DNA of 64,000 bases from Hordeum vulgare subsp. vulgare (GCF_904849725.1 NC_058519.1:539532316-539596315); one strand, 5' to 3'; counted from the stretch's first letter, positions 45,340-57,361 are shown. The notes: generated by a model not told the origin, from the letters alone. Made by a program: numbers and translations.

Positions 45340-48300
45340 ATGTCGTCCGGCGGAGATCTGTGCATGGGTCACGAGATCCTCTTCGGTGCCCTCTCCTTCA
45401 TCGTTGACGATTCGGCATGGCTTCGGGATGAGCCCCTCGACGTCGAGGCGCTTCCCAGTCGCGGGGCTACGCACTTCCGTGCCAGTTCCTGCGGTGTTCT
45501 TCTTCTCCAGCCATCGACTCCGGTGTCGATCTTCGCCTCCGTCGCAAGCCGCAACAAGCGGTCCCGTCGTCCGCGGCTCCAGCGTTGGGTGCGACACGCC
45601 CAGGCGCGACAGAGCGCATCCTCTCAAGTGGCGGTGCTCGAATCGGTTGTGGTCCCGCCGCCATCCCAGTGCTTGGAGTCAGTTCCGACTGAGCTACCTT
45701 CCGAGTATGCGGGTCGCGGGCTTGCAACCGAAGTTCTCATGGCCGATTCCCATGAAAGTCCCCTCGGGACTGGTCGGAATGAGCGTGAGTTCGGAGAATC
45801 ATCCGGCGCTCATCGTCAACACCATCGTTCTTCTAGTCGACGCACTCGCCAGAGCAACATCGAGGTGTTCCGCACGCGCATCCTCAACTTGGCTGCAGCC
45901 GCCAGGATAGCCGATTCTCTCCAGCCGACTGATTCAGAGGCTGGTAGAGGAATCGAGCAGATCCGTGCCGTCTTGCATACGACGCAGCAGCAAAATTCGG
46001 CAGTCTCCCAATCGCACAACAGGATCCACAACAGTTCTGTTCAAGCGAACACGCATCGGTCGGTTTTCAGTCCCGACTCTCATCAGCGGCGCAGAGGGGG
46101 TAGCCGTTCCAGGAACCCGAGTCGGAATCCGCTTCCCATTCGGTCTCATCTCGAAGATCATCGCCGTTTGTGTACTCCTCCGCGGGGTGGGCCTTACGGG
46201 CCCCGACATCACGATGATCGTCGTTCGGGCGGTGACGCGCATGATCCAAGGCCTGATGCAAGAGGGTACATCGCCCAGAAGAAGGTCGACAGAAGTCGAG
46301 CCCACCGTGATGGTCACGATAGAGACCGTCTGAGTGGAAGCAGGACCGTTAACTCTGGCCCCGAGTGCTTCAGTCGGGCCATCCGCTCAGCTGACATCCC
46401 TCCCAACTTCCGATTGGCGACGGGAATCAGCAAGTTCATAGGAGAGTCCAAACCAGAAACTTGGTTGGACGACTACAGAGTGGCGGTCCAGATCGGTGGC
46501 GAAGATGACCATGTCGCCATGAAACATCTCCCACTGATGCTCGACGGTTCGGCGCGAGCCTGGCTGAACCAGTTAGCTCCGTCAAGCATCTACAGTTGGG
46601 CAGATTGGGCCCGAGTCTTCATCAGGACCTTCGAGGGTACGTGCAAACGCCTTGCTGGTCTCGTAGAGCTTCAACACTGTGTCCAGAAGCAAAACGAGCC
46701 CTTGCGCGATTTCATCCAGCGCTGGACGACCCTCTACCACATGGTGGAGAACGTCACAGAGCACCAAGCAGTCTGCGCCTTCAAGGTAGGGTGCGGTACA
46801 GAGATCTGTACCTAAAGTTCGGTCGGACAGGCGACATCTCCATGAGCAAGATGATGGAGATAGCCGCGCGCTATGCAAATGGCGAAGAGGAGGACCGCAT
46901 ACGTAGCGGCAAGCATAAGTCAGTCGCCGATGGAGATGGGAACAGCAATCGGAAGCAGAAGCAGAAAGCTCAATCCACTCCGCAGGCACAGGCAGCAGCC
47001 ATTACAAGTGCCAAGTTCAAAGGCAAGGGGAAAGCTCAGTACACCCCCAAGAAGAGGCAGTCAGGAAATTCCATCCTGGATCAACCTTGTCCAATCCACA
47101 CGAAGATGGATGAAGAAGGCAATGCCATATTGCCGAAGCATACCACTCGGCAGTGTCGCCTCCTGATCCAAGGATTCGGTGAAGGACAACCGAGTGACAA
47201 GGACACCGAGCGGGATGATGAGGACAAGGAGGATCCGTTCCCCCAAGTCCATGCAACGTTGATGATTTTTGCTGATGTGGAAAGCAAAAGTCGACTGAAG
47301 CTGGTCAACAGGGAGGTAAACATGGCAACCCTATCCACTCCCACGTTCCTCAAGTGGTCACAGACTGCGATCACCTTTGATCAGTCGGACCACCCAGCAC
47401 ACGTACCCACCCCAGGGAGGCAGGCTCTGGTCATCGACCCGGTGGTGGAAGGAGTTAGGCTACGCAAAGTCCTCATGGACGGTGGCAGTGGCTTGAATAT
47501 CATGTACGCCGACACTCTCAAGGGAATGGGCATTCCGGTGTCCAAACTTAGCGAGAGCAGTATGCAGTTCCACGGAGTCGTCCCAGGAAGAAAGGCCAAA
47601 TCACTCGGCCAGATTGCGTTGGATGTCGTCTTCGGCTCTGACAAGAACTTCCACAAGGAGAAGCTGACATTCGAGGTGGTGGACTTCCAGAGTGCATACC
47701 ATGCGATTCTGGGCCGTCCGGCATATGCGCGTTTCATGGCCCATCCATGTTACGTCTATTTGAAGCTGAAGATGTGAGGTCCCAAAGGTGTGATTACTAT
47801 CACAGGCAATCGGCAGCGGGCCGAGGATTGTCTGCAGCAGGGGTCGAGGATTGCTGATCAGCAGATGGTTATTCTCGAGCTGGATAAGTACAAGAAGACT
47901 GCCGACCCCGCTGACCTGATGCGTTCAAAGAAGCCAGCTTCCGAGACCGCATTTCAGTCGGCGGGAGACACGAAGAAAGTCAGCATCCACCCAACGGACG
48001 ACACCGCTGCCCCGACAAACATCTCCACCACCCTTGATCCAAAATAGGAAGCCGAGCTCATCCAATTCCTCCGTGAGAACTGGGACATTTTTGCATGGAA
48101 GCCTGCTGACATGCCAGGTGTACCCAGGGACTTGGCTGAGCATCGATTGCATGTGGATCCTGCTGCTCGGCCCATCCGAGAACGCCTGAGTCGGTCCTCC
48201 GCGCACAAGAGGAAGGCAATCGGAGAGGAGGTAGCTAAACTTTTGGCAACCAACTTCATTCGCGAGGTACACCACTCCGAGTGGCTCGCTAATGTTGTCA

Positions 48301-51258
48301 TGGTGCCCAAGAAGGACAAGTCTCTCCGTATGTGCATCGATTTCAAGCATCTCAATAAGGTATGTCTGAAAGATCACTTCCCGCTCCCCGCATTGATCAA
48401 ATTGTTGATTCGACTACGGGTTGCGAGCGCTTATCCTTCCTTGATGCCTATTCGGGCTATCATCAGATCCGTCTGTATGGTCCAGATGAATTAAACACAG
48501 CCTTCATCACCCCATTCGGGTGTTTCTGTTACATCACTATGTCATTCGGTTTGAAGAATGCAGGAGCAACTTTTATGCGCATGATCCAAAAATGCCTCCT
48601 AGACCAGATCAATCGAAATGTGGAGGCATATATGGATGATATCGTCGTCAAGTCACGCAAAGGTTCCGACCTGCTGACTGACTTGGCAGAAACATTCGCC
48701 AATCTACGTAGGTACGATATCAAGCTCAACCCAGCCAAGTGTTCATTCGACATTCCAAGCGGGAAGTTACTCGGTTTCTTCGTTTCCGAACGAGGGTTCG
48801 ATGTCAACCCCGAAAAGATCGGGACTATTGTCCGAATGGAGCGGCCGGTAAGAGTACATGATGTTCAAAGGATCACAGGTTGCCTAGCGGCTTTGAGTAG
48901 GTTTATCGCTCGACTCGGCGAGAAGGCGTTACCTGTGTACCGACTCATGAAGAAGTCAGATACCTTCAAGTGGACAGACGAAGCCCAAATTGCATTCGAT
49001 GACCTCAAAGCCCTGCTTTCCACCCAGCCGGTTCTTACTGCCCCGCTCAGTAAAGAACCCCTTCTTCTGTACATCGCGGCTACAAATCAAGTCGTCAGCA
49101 CCGTTCTGACAGTCGAACGCGAAGAAGAAGGCAAAGCGTACAAGGTTCAGCGGCCATTATATTATGTTTCCGAAGTCCTGACTTCTTCCAAGCAGAGGTA
49201 TCCCCATTATCATAAGCTTATTTATGGGATCTACATGACTGCAAAAAAGGTGGCTCATTATTTCCAAGACCACTCGGTGTCTGTCATATCTGATGCCCGT
49301 TGTCGGAAATTCTCCACAATCGGGACGCATCAGGCCGAGTGGCAAAGTGAGCAATGGAGATGTTATATTGCGACATCAAGTTCGAAGCCAAGAAAGCTAT
49401 AAAGTCTCAACCTCTTGCTGATTTCATAGCGGAACGGGTAGAACAACAGCAACCGACTCACATCTACTCGGCTCATTGGACCATGTTCTTCGATGGGTCC
49501 AAGATGTTGAATGGCTCCGGCGCTGGCGTAGTGCTCATATCCCCAAAAGGTGATAAACTCAAGTATGTGTTGCAGATACATTTTGATTCTTGCAACAACG
49601 AAGCAGAGTACGAAGCTCTCCTTTATGGGTTGCGCATGGCCATCACACTCGGCGTCCGTCGCTTGATGGTCTATGGCGACTCAAATCTGGTGGTTAATCA
49701 AGTAATGAAAGAATGGGATGTAAGGAACCCCGCCATGACTGCATACTGCAACGCAATAAGAAATCTCGAGAAGGAGTTCGAAGGTCTGGAACTTCACCAT
49801 GTTCCCCGACTGAAAAACCAAGCAGCAGACGAATTGGCAAAACTTGGATCCACTCGGAGACCGGTCCCGAGTGATGTCTGCCTCGAGCACCTACACCTCC
49901 CCTCGGTAAAAGAAGACCCTTTTACAGAGGAACCAGTACAACCGAAGAGCTCAACAGATCAGACTGAAGTCGAGGTCCCCGCTGTGGTTGATTTGATCAT
50001 GGAGATTCTAGTTGTCATTCCCGAATGGACTGTGCCGTTCATTGCCTACATCCTCAGGCAAGAGTTACCAGAAGACGAAGTCCAAGCTAGGCAGATCGTT
50101 CGCAGGTTGAAGTCCTTCACCGTCATTGATGACCAGTTGTACAGGGAAAGTGTTTCAGGCGTTCTTCAGCGGTGTATCTCTCCTCAGGAGGGGCAGTTAA
50201 TCTTGGAAGAAATTCACTCGGGAACCTGCGGTCATCATGCCTCCTCAAGAGCAATCATCGACAAAGCATTCAGAGCTGGTTTCTTCTGGTTGCAGGCGAG
50301 TGAAATGGCAAAAGATATGGTCGACCGTTGCGAAGGTTGTCAGTTCTATTCAAACAAGTCCCACAAGCCAACGTCTGCGCTGAAGACAATTCCTCTTGCT
50401 TGGCCATTCGTCGTGTGGGGATTAGATACAGTCGGACCATTCAGAACAGGCCAAGGAGGATTCACTCATCTTCTGGTAGCAGTCGACAAGTTTACCAAGT
50501 GGATTGAAGCCAAGCCTATCAACAAGCTTGATGCCCTTACGGCCATCAAATTTATCAGAGACATCATCGCCAGATACGGGGTTCCACACAACATAATCAC
50601 CGACAATGGCACAAACTTTGACTCGGACAGGTTCAAAGGTTTTTGCACATGCCAAGGTATCCGAGTGGATTTTGCATCCATGGCGCACCCCCAAACAAAC
50701 GAGCAAGCAGAGTGGGCGAATGGACTTATTCTTCAAGGGTTGAAGCCTCGACTCCTGCGAGAAGTTGGACATGCCGCCGGCGCATGGGTCACTGAGCTGC
50801 CTTCGGTGTTGTGGGGCCTCCGCACAACTCCGAATAGATCGACAGGGCAATCCCCGTTTTTCCTCGTTTATGGAGCAGAGGCAGTCCTTCCGAGTGACTT
50901 GCTTCACAACTCTCCACGAGTCGAACTCTTCTCCGAAGCCGAAGCAGAGCAAGCCAGGCAAGACGGAGTGGACCTTTTATAAGAGGAGCGGGAGATGGCA
51001 CTGATCCGTTCAACAATTTATCAACAAGATCTGCGGCGATTTCACGCGCGGCACGTCAGGAGCCGCACGTTCCAAGCAGGCGACCTGGTGCTCCGAGTGG
51101 ATCAACAGAGACCACACAAGTTGGCTCCCGCCTAGGAAGGACCGTTCATCATCTCTAAGGTGCTGAACAACGGAGCATATCGACTCTACAACCTCGACAG
51201 GGAAATGGATGAGCCGCGAGCATGGAATGGAGATCTACTGAAGCGCTTCTACACATAA
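45340..51258 (+). pseudogene. Tat-type gag-pol polyprotein, multiply broken
   Basis: The first ATG is 45340 (MSSGGDLCMGHE), though the frame is open from the LTR end. A long basic, Ser/Arg-rich linker leads to the Gag core (LMLDGSARAWLNQL). Domains then follow: 1-base deletion near 46794; protease with the Tat-type D-G-G-S at 47478-47489 and AILGRPAYARF; TGA 47775-47777; TAG 48045-48047; reverse transcriptase with a 1-base deletion near 48393 and YMDD at 48629-48640; the original RNase H (LSKEPLLLYIAATN), ended by a 1-base deletion near 49292; a second, archaeal-type RNase H (FFDGSKMLNGSGAG, NNEAEYEALLYGL, YGDSNLVVNQV); integrase with HHCC (HSGTCGHH, CEGCQ) and Asp, Asp, Glu in WGLDTVGP, ITDNGTNF and QTNEQAEWANG; TAA 50980-50982; TAG 51133-51135; end at TAA 51256-51258. 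No chromodomain. The three frameshifts are single-base losses in C runs. Confidence 0.93.
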
Positions 51259-51361
51259 CCGCCGACGGAGACAATGTAAAGAACAAGTATCATCGAAGTA
51301 ATACAAAGCAGATTGATTTCTTGCCGATTCAAAATACTTCCGCCTTTGCTGACTCCGGTCT
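51259..51361 (+). other. Short spacer between pol and tandem array
   Basis: About 100 bases with no recognised signal; it begins right after the pol stop and ends where the first CTCCGAGTG unit begins. Confidence 0.5.
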
Positions 51362-52573
51362 AAAAAACTAACTCCGAGTGTGCACTAAAAGTCACACTCG
51401 GGGACTTAGCTGCGACCCAGAGTCGCCTAAGTACCTACTCGCTCCGAGTGTGCACTAAAAGTCACACTCAGAAACTTAGCTGCGACCCAGAGTCGCCTAA
51501 GTACAAACACGCTCCGAGTGTGCACTAAAAGTCACACTCGGGGACTTAGCTGCGACCCAGAGTCGCCTAAGTAACAACTCGCTCCTAGTGTGCACGAAAA
51601 GTCACACTCGGAGACTTAGCTGCGACCCAGAGTCGCCTAAGTACGAACTAGCTCCGAGTGCGCACTAAAAGTCACACTCGGGGACTTAGCTGCAACCCAG
51701 AGTCGCCTAAGTAAAAACTCGCTCCGAGTGTGCACTAAAAGTCACACTCGGAGACTTAGCTGCGACCCAGAGTCGCCTAAGTACAAATTCGCTCCGAGTG
51801 TGCACTAAAAGTCACACTCGAAGACTTAGCTGCGACCTAGAGTCGCCTAAGTACGAACTCACTCCGAGTGTGCACTAAAAGTCACACTCGGAGACTTAGC
51901 TGCGACCCAGAGTCGCCTAAGTACAAACTCACTCCGAGTGTGCACGAAAAGTCAAACTCGGGGACTTAGCTGCGACTCAGAGTCGCCTAAGTAAAAAGCT
52001 TCCTCCGAGTGTATACTCGAGATACACTCGGAGGCTTAGCAGACCCTCATTGAGGCTCATGTGGATGTGAAGACAACTGACAACTACATGAGTAACAACT
52101 CGCTCCGAGTGCGCACTAACAGTCACACTCGGGGACTTAGCCGCGACCCAGAGTCGCGTAAGTAAAAACTCGATCCGAGTGTGCACCAAAAGTCACACTC
52201 GGAGACTTAGCTGCGAACCAGAGTCGCCTAAGTAAAAAAGCTTCCTCCGAGTGGGCACTCGAGATACACTCGGAGGCTTAGCAGACCCTCATTGAGGCTC
52301 ATGTGGATGTGAAGACAACTGACAACTATATGAGTAACAACTCACTCCGAGTGCGCACTAACAGTCACACTCGGGGACTTAACCGCGACCCAGAGTCGCC
52401 TAAGTAAAAACTCGCTCCGAGTGTGCACCAAAAGTCACACTCGGAGACTTAGCTGCGAACCAGAGTTGCCTAAGTAAAGAACTTCCTCCGAGTGGGCACT
52501 CGAGATACACTCGGAGGCTTAGCAGACCCTCATTGAGGCTCATGTGGATGTGAAGACAACTGACAACTACATG
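51362..52573 (+). repeat. Tandem array inside the Tat-type element
   Basis: Nine 70-bp units begin with CTCCGAGTGTGCACTAAA at 51372, 51442, 51512, 51582, 51652, 51722, 51792, 51862 and 51932. Each contains the inverted pair CTCCGAGTG/CACTCGG(A/G)G and another pair, TTAGCTGCGAC/GTCGCCTAA. From 52001 a higher-order unit of about 242 bp takes over (starts 52001, 52243, 52484), made of a variant arm pair (TCCTCCGAGTG/CACTCGGAGGC), a segment with TGAGGCTCATGTGGATGTGA, and two of the 70-bp units. Such arrays downstream of pol are known in Tat elements and can seed satellite DNA. Confidence 0.92.
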
Positions 52574-52830
52574 CTCCGCATGTTTGCCATTGGCTTCACC
52601 AAGAGACGCCCAAACAAAAAACCACGAGCCAAAATCGTGTCAAAAAAACTCATCGAAAGAGGAGCAAAAGATCTTATTCGAATTCAAGTTGGATCTACGA
52701 TTAGTCGGCTCGGTGTGAATAAAGTTTATCCACACCGAACCACGAATGTACCGGCCAACAGCAGTGGCCAAAGTTTAATACAGATTCCACTCGGCATACC
52801 GAGGTAAATGTGCGCTCAGCATAAATTTTA
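52574..52830 (+). other. Spacer between array and antisense gene end
   Basis: No confident ORF. It continues from the last higher-order unit and should contain the 3' untranslated end of the minus-strand gene. Confidence 0.4.
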
Positions 52831-55800
52831 TCAAGCGTCGCCGGGACTGGCAGGCTCCACAAAGGTGTCCAGGTCGATTCCGTCTGGAATACGAGTGGTT
52901 GTGTCGAGAAAGGTCTCCATGAAATCTTCGAATCGAAGCTTCTTGGTGTTGGCGACCTGCAACGTCTTCAGCTTGTCTTCGCGGGCTTCCTTGCAGTGCA
53001 CTCAGACCAGAGACAACGCCACGTCCGCACCACACTGAGCGGCAGACTTCTTCCATGCCTGCACTCTGCTTGGAACGTCCTCCAGCCGAGTCATCAACCC
53101 ATCTATTTCGTTCCGAGAGTCGTCCTCAGGCCACAGCTCCTTGTCGATTCGGCCGACAACTTTTCTCAGGGGACCAATGAAAGGGCCCACCCTGTTAAGG
53201 CGAGAATGCGCTCGGAGCATGTCCCGGTTAGCTTCCTCGCCGAGTGGAACATTCGGAACAAGCGACCGTTCAATTTTGGCTGCTTCAGCCTCAACGTCCC
53301 GACAGAAATCTGCAAAGAAAAGACAAGCAGAAAATAAGCACGGAGTGAACTCCAAAGTCCAAAAGTACTCGGCAAGAACTTACCACCAAGCAGTGCGACC
53401 ATCTTCTCGCCCAGTCGCTGACGTAGTTCTCCTGCGCTCTGCACCGAGTGTTCATCACCTTCAGCTGAGCCATCCAGTCGGATCTCTCCTTCTTCATATT
53501 TTCTGCCTCGGCCACCAGTGCCTTGTTGGTCTCCAGAGATTCCTCCAAAGAATTCTCTCGGTCAGCGAGAGCCTTCTTCATGCCAGCCAGGTCATTCACA
53601 GCCACCTCCAAATCCGCAGCAAGTTGAGTCTTCTCAGCCTTCAGAGCATTGTACGCCGATCCCATTTCACAAGTCTTCTGTCAAAGAGACACAAAGGGAG
53701 GATCAGCCACATTCAACAAGGAAAAAGTCTCGACAGATATGAAAAAATAATCAAAGCTCAAAACTCTTCAGACCCCTGCCGATGCAAGCAATCGACAGCG
53801 GTCTCAGGGACTACACCAGTGGGTTCACTGAGAGTGACCCCACTGGCATGAAGCTCGAACAGGTCGGCCCTATTGAGCTCCATAGCAAACCAAAAACACT
53901 ATGAGATTCCTATCTCTCGACCCGAGTAACACTACTCTCGGGGACTACACCCAGTGGGTGCACTCAGCATGCCCCCACTGGTACCATTCGGGCAGATCAG
54001 TTCTGATTTGTTCAGATTATGGAAAATACATATAAAGACTACTGCCGGTGCAAGCACTCGGCAGAAGTCTCGGGGACTACACCCACTGGGTTCACTCGGA
54101 GTGAACCCACTGTAAAACCAACCTATTGCATCCGAGTACCTCGCTGAAACCCCCAGTGGGTACCAAGAGGAAAGTAAACACTTACTAGCACACTTACTCG
54201 AATATCGCCCCGAAGCTCCAAGCTCTTCTTGTACAGGGACGCGATGGAGTCATACGCTCCCTTGGCATCGCCCACCATCAGCTCCACCTGCACCATGGCA
54301 TCCTTGGCGGCTCCTACCTGATCTTCCGGGAGGCGTCGGGCATCATATTGAACAACCGACAGACCCAGCGCGGCAGAAGGCTCCCTGGGCATCCCGAGCT
54401 CCGCTCCAGTCGGTTCCGCCACGAGGGCCACCGTCTCAGTCGGCGGCACGTTCATGACGGGATTGGCAGCAGGTTGGGTAACTCAGGGACAGGCGCCAAA
54501 GCTGGCTCCGACCTCCTTTGATCGTCGTCATCCAGATGGATCACCTCCGAAGGAAGCCCGAATGAACAAAATAAAATTACAGAAAAAGGTCAAGATCAAA
54601 GACAGCACTCGCGAAACAGTAATACAGCTCTCGGAGTCGTGACAACATACCTTGCAGGGACGTGGCGGCGTTATCCGTGTCCATGGGGTCATCGTCCTGG
54701 CGCGGCAGAGAGGTGGCGGAGGTAGCAGCTGTGTTGAGTGAAATCCACTCGACGAATAAACATGAGTTCCCAAAAAGAGGAGTTCAATCGGATATTGAAG
54801 GAAGATGAAAGAGTAAAGATACTTACGCTGAGGCGACCGGAACAGCGATCCTCATCCGGGGCAAGGCTTTCCGAGGTTTAGGACCACTAGGTTTGGCCAC
54901 CTTGGACGGCTGGTTCACGGGCTCGGCAGAAGCACCCCTGGTTCTCTTCACGCTCCGAGCACTCGGAGCCACGGGAGGAGCTGGCGGAGCACTCGGGGCC
55001 GCGGGAGGAGCCGGCGGAGCAGCGGGGTCATGACGGCGCTTAGTTCGGTGCTCTGGTAGTGAGGGTGGCGAGCTCTGCTCTCCATCCTCCTCCTCCTCCT
55101 CTTCCGTCTCCTCCTTCGTCTCCCCACTGTCAGAGACGTACTCGGTGCTATCCGCGCTACCCTCCAGGCTGCCCTCCTCTTCCTCAGCTGGATTCCCGTT
55201 CGAGACTGCAGAATGCCACTTAGTCCACTCCTGCACAAAACACAGTCGGCAACGTCAGTCAGCGGGGCAAGAAAAGCAATAAAGCTGAGAAGATTAAAAG
55301 CACTTGACAATATGTACTCACCTCATTCGGAGGAGGATTTTCGGCGCGGAAGGGCTTCACCCGCCGGGTTCCCACGGGGTTATCATACGCGCCTGTGATG
55401 CTGCGGACCCACGCACTCACAGTCTCCCCGCTCACGTCCTCTGGATGAGACCGAGTGGAATTCGAAGGCCCCGCGTTGTGCCACATGGCGTGGTCTCGGG
55501 CCTGCAGCGGCTGGATGCGCCGACCCAGAAAGGTCTCCAGCAGGTCCGTGCCGCTGACTCCCTTATGGACGACGGCTATCAGCGCGTCGACGAAAGGCTG
55601 GATCTGGGTTCTTTCTCCCTTAGAGAACGCAAGCTTCCTAGGAGGGCCCGGGCGGTCTAAACTGAAAGGTGGCAACCCACTCGAAGCATTCGGACAAGCA
55701 ATGTCCTGGCAATAGAACCAGGACGATTGCCAGTTCCTAACCGACTCGGATAGCTGGAGGGAGGGATAGCTACTCTTTGTTTTCTTCTGGAAACCTAAAC

Positions 55801-56301
55801 CCCCGCAGAGCTGGAGGATGTGAGTCTTATCATCCGACTGGCTAAGCTTTTTAACAGTTTGGGATCTAGCGGAGAAGACATATTTAAGAGCCCCCAATGG
55901 GGAGGACATCCTTTGAAGCACTCGGAGAGGGTGACGAATGCAGAGAGGTGAGCTATTGCGTTTGGAGGGAAGTGGTGGAGTTGCGCCCCAAAGTAATTAA
56001 TGATACCTCGGAAGAAAGGATGGGGAGGCAAGGAGAAGCCTCTGGCCATGTGGCTGAGCAGTAGAACGCGCTCCCCCTCCTTCGGCGCCGGCTCCGTCTC
56101 GCCTTCCGGCAGCCTCCAGGACTTGTTGGCGACCATGTCGTGCTCCACTAGCTCCAGGACGTCGTTCTCCGTCACCGAGGAGGGGAGGAAGTCCCCCTGG
56201 ATCCAGCCCGCCGGCAGCGCCCGCTGCCGCCGCTGAGTGGAGGCTCCCCCTTTCTTCTTCTGCTTCTGCGCCTCGAGCTTGCTAGTCTGCCCCTTCGTCA
56301 T
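52831..56301 (-). pseudogene. Antisense spliced gene of the Tat element (PF04195-like domain, coiled coil)
   Basis: It reads on the minus strand from ATG 56299-56301 to TGA 52831-52833. Inferred exons by GT-AG: 56301-55322, 55230-54827, 54728-54651, 54544-54198, 53677-53384, 53309-52831; the donor GTGAGTAC (55321) and the acceptors TTTTGTGCAG (55231) and TTCTTTGCAG (53310) are convincing, those of the third and fourth exons less so. Exon 1 holds a basic start and the PF04195-type domain (ARGFSLPPHPFFRGIINYFG, LSAFVTLSE, NWQSSWFYCQD, RRIQPLQARDHAMW). Exon 2 is acidic (poly-Glu), then Pro/Ala-rich and basic. Exons 5 and 6 form a coiled coil (LKAEKTQLAADLEVAVNDL) and a conserved tail. Lesions: 1-base loss near 55888, frame problems in the fourth exon, a frameshift near 53441, TGA at 53002-53004. 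The function is unknown; it resembles structural or nuclear proteins rather than an enzyme. Confidence 0.75.
53678..54197 (-). other. Large repeat-bearing intron of the antisense gene
   Basis: Between donor GTAAGTG (54197) and acceptor TTTGACAG (53678) there are at least three copies of text like CTCGGGGACTACACCCA(G/C)TGGG (near 53803-53850, 53938-53985 and 54072-54115) with embedded inverted pairs such as CAGTGGG/CCCACTG. It looks like a second small tandem array of the same flavour as 51362-52573. Confidence 0.5.
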
Positions 56302-56820
56302 GGCGAGGGCGATGGATCCGCAGAGCAGGAGGGGAAGGAGGTGGCTTGAGGTGTGGAGAGAGCTGCGGGAGGAGCGAGATTAATGGGAGGAGGATGAGCA
56401 GCGCAACAGGAAATCCCGTCGGGGGAGCTTTAATAGGCTTCCGACTGGATCACTTGTAGGTGGGCCCAGGATCTTATCCCCCCAACCGGCCGCTGCAAGA
56501 TTAGTGGAGAAGATAACGGCACGGTAATCGAGGAGGCGAAACCTACTCGATGGTGATGTCATCATCCCTGCTGAGCATGCGGCAACCGAAATTTGAGGAT
56601 CCCGGAAAATCCGGCGCTGTCAGTTTGACCAGTCACGTCGAAAGATTCCGTGGAAGCACTCGGTCCCTGACGGTTCATTTCACTGGTATATTCACTCGGA
56701 TCACTGGCTGAAAGGATAAAATGGATCGAGGCAAACAACGCTAAAGTCACCTCAATACCAGTCGGTTCCAAACTCCAGACGTCACTTCATCGTTCCAACC
56801 CCAATCCATTCGGGGACTAA
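56302..56820 (-). promoter_or_regulatory. Upstream region of the antisense gene
   Basis: A TATA-like TATTAAAG lies at 56428-56435 (minus strand), about 130 bp before the ATG at 56301. The rest, up to the 3' LTR, has no ORF; on the plus strand its last bases (CATTCGGGGACTAA, 56807-56820) form the polypurine tract of the element. Confidence 0.45.
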
Positions 56821-57356
56821 TGATGGGGTTATAGTCCCAGGGTAGGGTCATAGGTCTGCCCTATAGGTCCTACCCAAGGACTACCCTTCATAGAAGACAA
56901 GGCCCTTAGACAGTTCCGACTGAACTAAGACCCCCCCCATCATCCAGTCGGCGACGATCCACTTGGAGCATATCTAACGTACCGACTGGACTCCACTATG
57001 TACATCGTAACCTCCCATGAGGGCAACGGTCATACGTTTTCATACACCATTATTAGCATTTAAAGCTTACGTTACCTGTAACGTAGGCATTTATTCGCCA
57101 CTATTCCACCCTTGTCCACCGGGCCATTATGAAGGATAGCGCACTATATATAAGCCGCCCTTCCCCACTGGTGCAGGGGTTGGCACTTGCTGTAATCCTA
57201 TAATCCACTCGACACAAAGCTCCCAAGAGCACTAAGACGTAGGTCTTTTACCTCCACCATAGAGGGGCCTGAACTCATACATCCTCGCCGTAGCTAAGGC
57301 TCTGCCCATATACTTTCGTACCCCATACTTCTACTGTCAGACTTATACCCACGACA
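56821..57356 (+). repeat. 3' LTR of the Tat-type element (536 bp)
   Basis: Same length and ends as the 5' LTR, with about 17 substitutions by hand count and no net length change. Confidence 0.95.
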
Positions 57357-57361
57357 ACCAC
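57357..57361. repeat. Target site duplication ACCAC, right copy
   Basis: Matches 44732-44736 exactly. Confidence 0.93.

Larger units (their letters stand above)
44737..57356 (+). mobile_element. Tat-type Ty3/gypsy element with antisense spliced gene
   Basis: A complete 12,620-bp element: 536-bp LTRs at both ends, perfect ACCAC duplication, gag-pol with a second (archaeal-type) RNase H, a tandem array (51362-52573) and a minus-strand spliced gene (52831-56301). The dual RNase H and an extra ORF between pol and 3' LTR are hallmarks of the Tat lineage. By hand I count about 17 differences between the two LTRs (about 3%), so it is fairly young, yet both genes carry lesions. It is inserted in the 3' region of the Athila-type element. 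Confidence 0.95.

Noticed and set aside
51362..52573. CRISPR-like array (regular repeat units)
   Set aside because: Units are contiguous with no unique spacers, the setting is a plant retrotransposon, and the repeat is a 70-bp tandem satellite.
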